Positions 5,003 to 5,995 of a stretch of 5,995 nucleotides of DNA are shown one piece after another. The translations under genes and the position numbers were made by a program. The stretch lies in NCBI GenBank assembly GCA_937982665.1, contig CALJLD010000223.1, positions 1-5,995 of the forward strand. Reading direction: 5' to 3'. Within the stretch, counting starts at the first letter, position 1, and each line of letters starts with the position of its first letter. Below the pieces are notes generated by a model. The model was not told the DNA's origin, ran no database searches, and saw nothing but the letters and a program-made list of their open reading frames with translations. Origin of the DNA: an uncultured Planctomycetales bacterium (GTDB lineage: Bacteria > Planctomycetota > Planctomycetia > Pirellulales > S012-138).

Positions 5003-5995
5003 CCACCGAGCGCCGCGCTGTCGTGGTCGCCATCGTTTTGTTGAGCGTCGTCTTCGTCGGAGTACTCATCTGGCAGGGAATTAGCTCGCAAGATGTCGTT
5101 GACGAACGGCGGTCACTTTCCGAAGAGACTTTTGAGTGGCCTGCCTGGGAAGATTGGCGACGGGTCTTGTTGCTCGCCGACTACAACACGCGCATTGTCA
5201 CCTTGGGAGCGATGTTGCTGGGTTGCGCAGGCGGGATCGTCGGAAGTTTCACGCTGCTGCGAAAGCGCGCGCTGATGGGGGATGCACTCAGCCACGCGAC
5301 GCTGCCAGGAATTGGTCTGGCTTTCATTGTTGCCACTTACTTGGGCCTGGAAGGTAAGTCGCTAGGAATTCTCCTGTTGGGGGCAACTTTCACAGGCTTG
5401 CTGGGCGTGGGCGCCATTCTGCTGCTGCGGAATCTCACCCGCTTGAAAGAAGACACGGCGCTTGGGGCCGTGCTGAGTGTTTTTTTTGGGGCCGGGATTG
5501 CCATCCTGGGTGTGATCCAGGACATGCAGACAGGTCATGCAGCGGGGCTGGAAAGCTTCATCTACGGCAAGACCGCTTCGATGATCGCGCAGGATACCAC
5601 GCTGATCGCGATCACCGCGTTGGCATGCATCATCCTCTGCCTAGCGTTCTTCAAGCACTTCAAGCTCTTGTGCTTTGACGAAGCTTTCGCGGCGTCGCAA
5701 GGGATGCGCGTCGTTCTGCTTGACCTGACGTTGATGGCCTTGGTGGTGGCTGTTTGCATTGTCGGACTGCAGGCTGTCGGGCTGATCTTGATGATCGCAT
5801 TGTTGGTGATCCCGGCCGCGGCTGCGCGTTTTTGGACGCAGCGGATGGCGACAATGATTGTCATCTCCGCCGCTTTGGGCACCGTCGGCGGGATGGTTGG
5901 AGCCGGCGCCAGCGCTCTTTTCTCAAAGATGCCGTCAGGCGCGATGATCGTTTTGGTTTGTGCGGGCTTCTTTCTCTTCAGCATGGTGTTCGGTC
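4999..5995 (+). CDS. mntC: Manganese ABC transporter permease, ABC-3 family (3' end outside window)
   Basis: The frame opens at ATG 4999, overlapping the mntB stop as ATGA, with GGGAG (4986-4990) as ribosome binding site. It stays open for 332 codons to the window end, so the C-terminus is missing. Hydrophobic segments lie at roughly residues 8-25, 65-87, 100-117, 121-143, 155-173, 200-218, 240-276 (two), 284-304 and 314-331. Family marks are GDALSHATLPGI (94-105), FDEAFAASQGM (226-236), QAVGLILMIALLVIPAAAAR (258-277) and MPSGAMIVLV (311-320). Compared with plain ABC-3 permeases there is an extra N-terminal part: one membrane segment plus a polar loop (26-60) containing Trp-Pro-Ala-Trp and Asp-Tyr-Asn-Thr-Arg, a layout I associate with MntC/TroC-like proteins. 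It forms the membrane channel with MntB. A second permease gene (mntD) may follow beyond the window. Confidence 0.93.
   Translation, partial: MTTERRAVVVAIVLLSVVFVGVLIWQGISSQDVVDERRSLSEETFEWPAWEDWRRVLLLADYNTRIVTLGAMLLGCAGGIVGSFTLLRKRALMGDALSHATLPGIGLAFIVATYLGLEGKSLGILLLGATFTGLLGVGAILLLRNLTRLKEDTALGAVLSVFFGAGIAILGVIQDMQTGHAAGLESFIYGKTASMIAQDTTLIAITALACIILCLAFFKHFKLLCFDEAFAASQGMRVVLLDLTLMALVVAVCIVGLQAVGLILMIALLVIPAAAARFWTQRMATMIVISAALGTVGGMVGAGASALFSKMPSGAMIVLVCAGFFLFSMVFG

Noticed and set aside
5562..5984. 140-codon minus-strand open frame near the window end
   Set aside because: It lies opposite conserved transmembrane segments of the permease; its low-complexity Ala/Thr/Lys composition is that of a shadow.

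Overview
The window looks like chromosomal DNA from a planctomycete-type bacterium (Pirellula/Rhodopirellula-like). This is an inference from protein style: the first gene resembles the small UvrB/UvrC-motif proteins common in that phylum, the sequence is moderately GC-rich, and several genes lack a clear Shine-Dalgarno sequence. No rRNA or tRNA gene, CRISPR array, insertion sequence or phage gene is visible.

Left part (1-2534, + strand): bases 1-88 hold nothing I can assign. A 249-residue protein with TPR-like helices and a C-terminal UVR motif (89-838) is followed by a 136-base gap containing an imperfect inverted repeat. Next comes an exported alpha/beta hydrolase of the tripeptidyl/prolyl aminopeptidase type (975-2534) with an intact Ser-Asp-His triad. 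These two genes have no obvious link to the rest.

Right part (2538-5995): a manganese uptake locus. mntR (- strand, 2538-2951) encodes a short DtxR/MntR-family repressor whose six metal-site residues match those of Bacillus subtilis MntR at identical spacing. It meets the hydrolase gene tail to tail with 3 bases between stop codons. Divergently, mntA (TroA-like metal-binding lipoprotein), mntB (ATPase) and mntC (ABC-3 family permease, cut off by the window end) form an operon; mntB and mntC overlap by ATGA.

The 206-base mntR-mntA intergenic region holds a strong sigma70-type promoter (TTGACA, 16 bases, TACAAT). Two palindromes of the form TGTAG-N6-CTACA lie 32 bp apart centre to centre. One covers the spacer and -10 element; the other sits just after the predicted transcription start. 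The simple reading is that MntR with bound Mn(II) occupies both sites and shuts off mntABC when manganese is plentiful. The predicted mntA leader also carries a stable-looking hairpin and a weak fold over the ribosome binding site. I see no previously undescribed multi-gene system; the paired operators and the leader are the parts most worth a second look.
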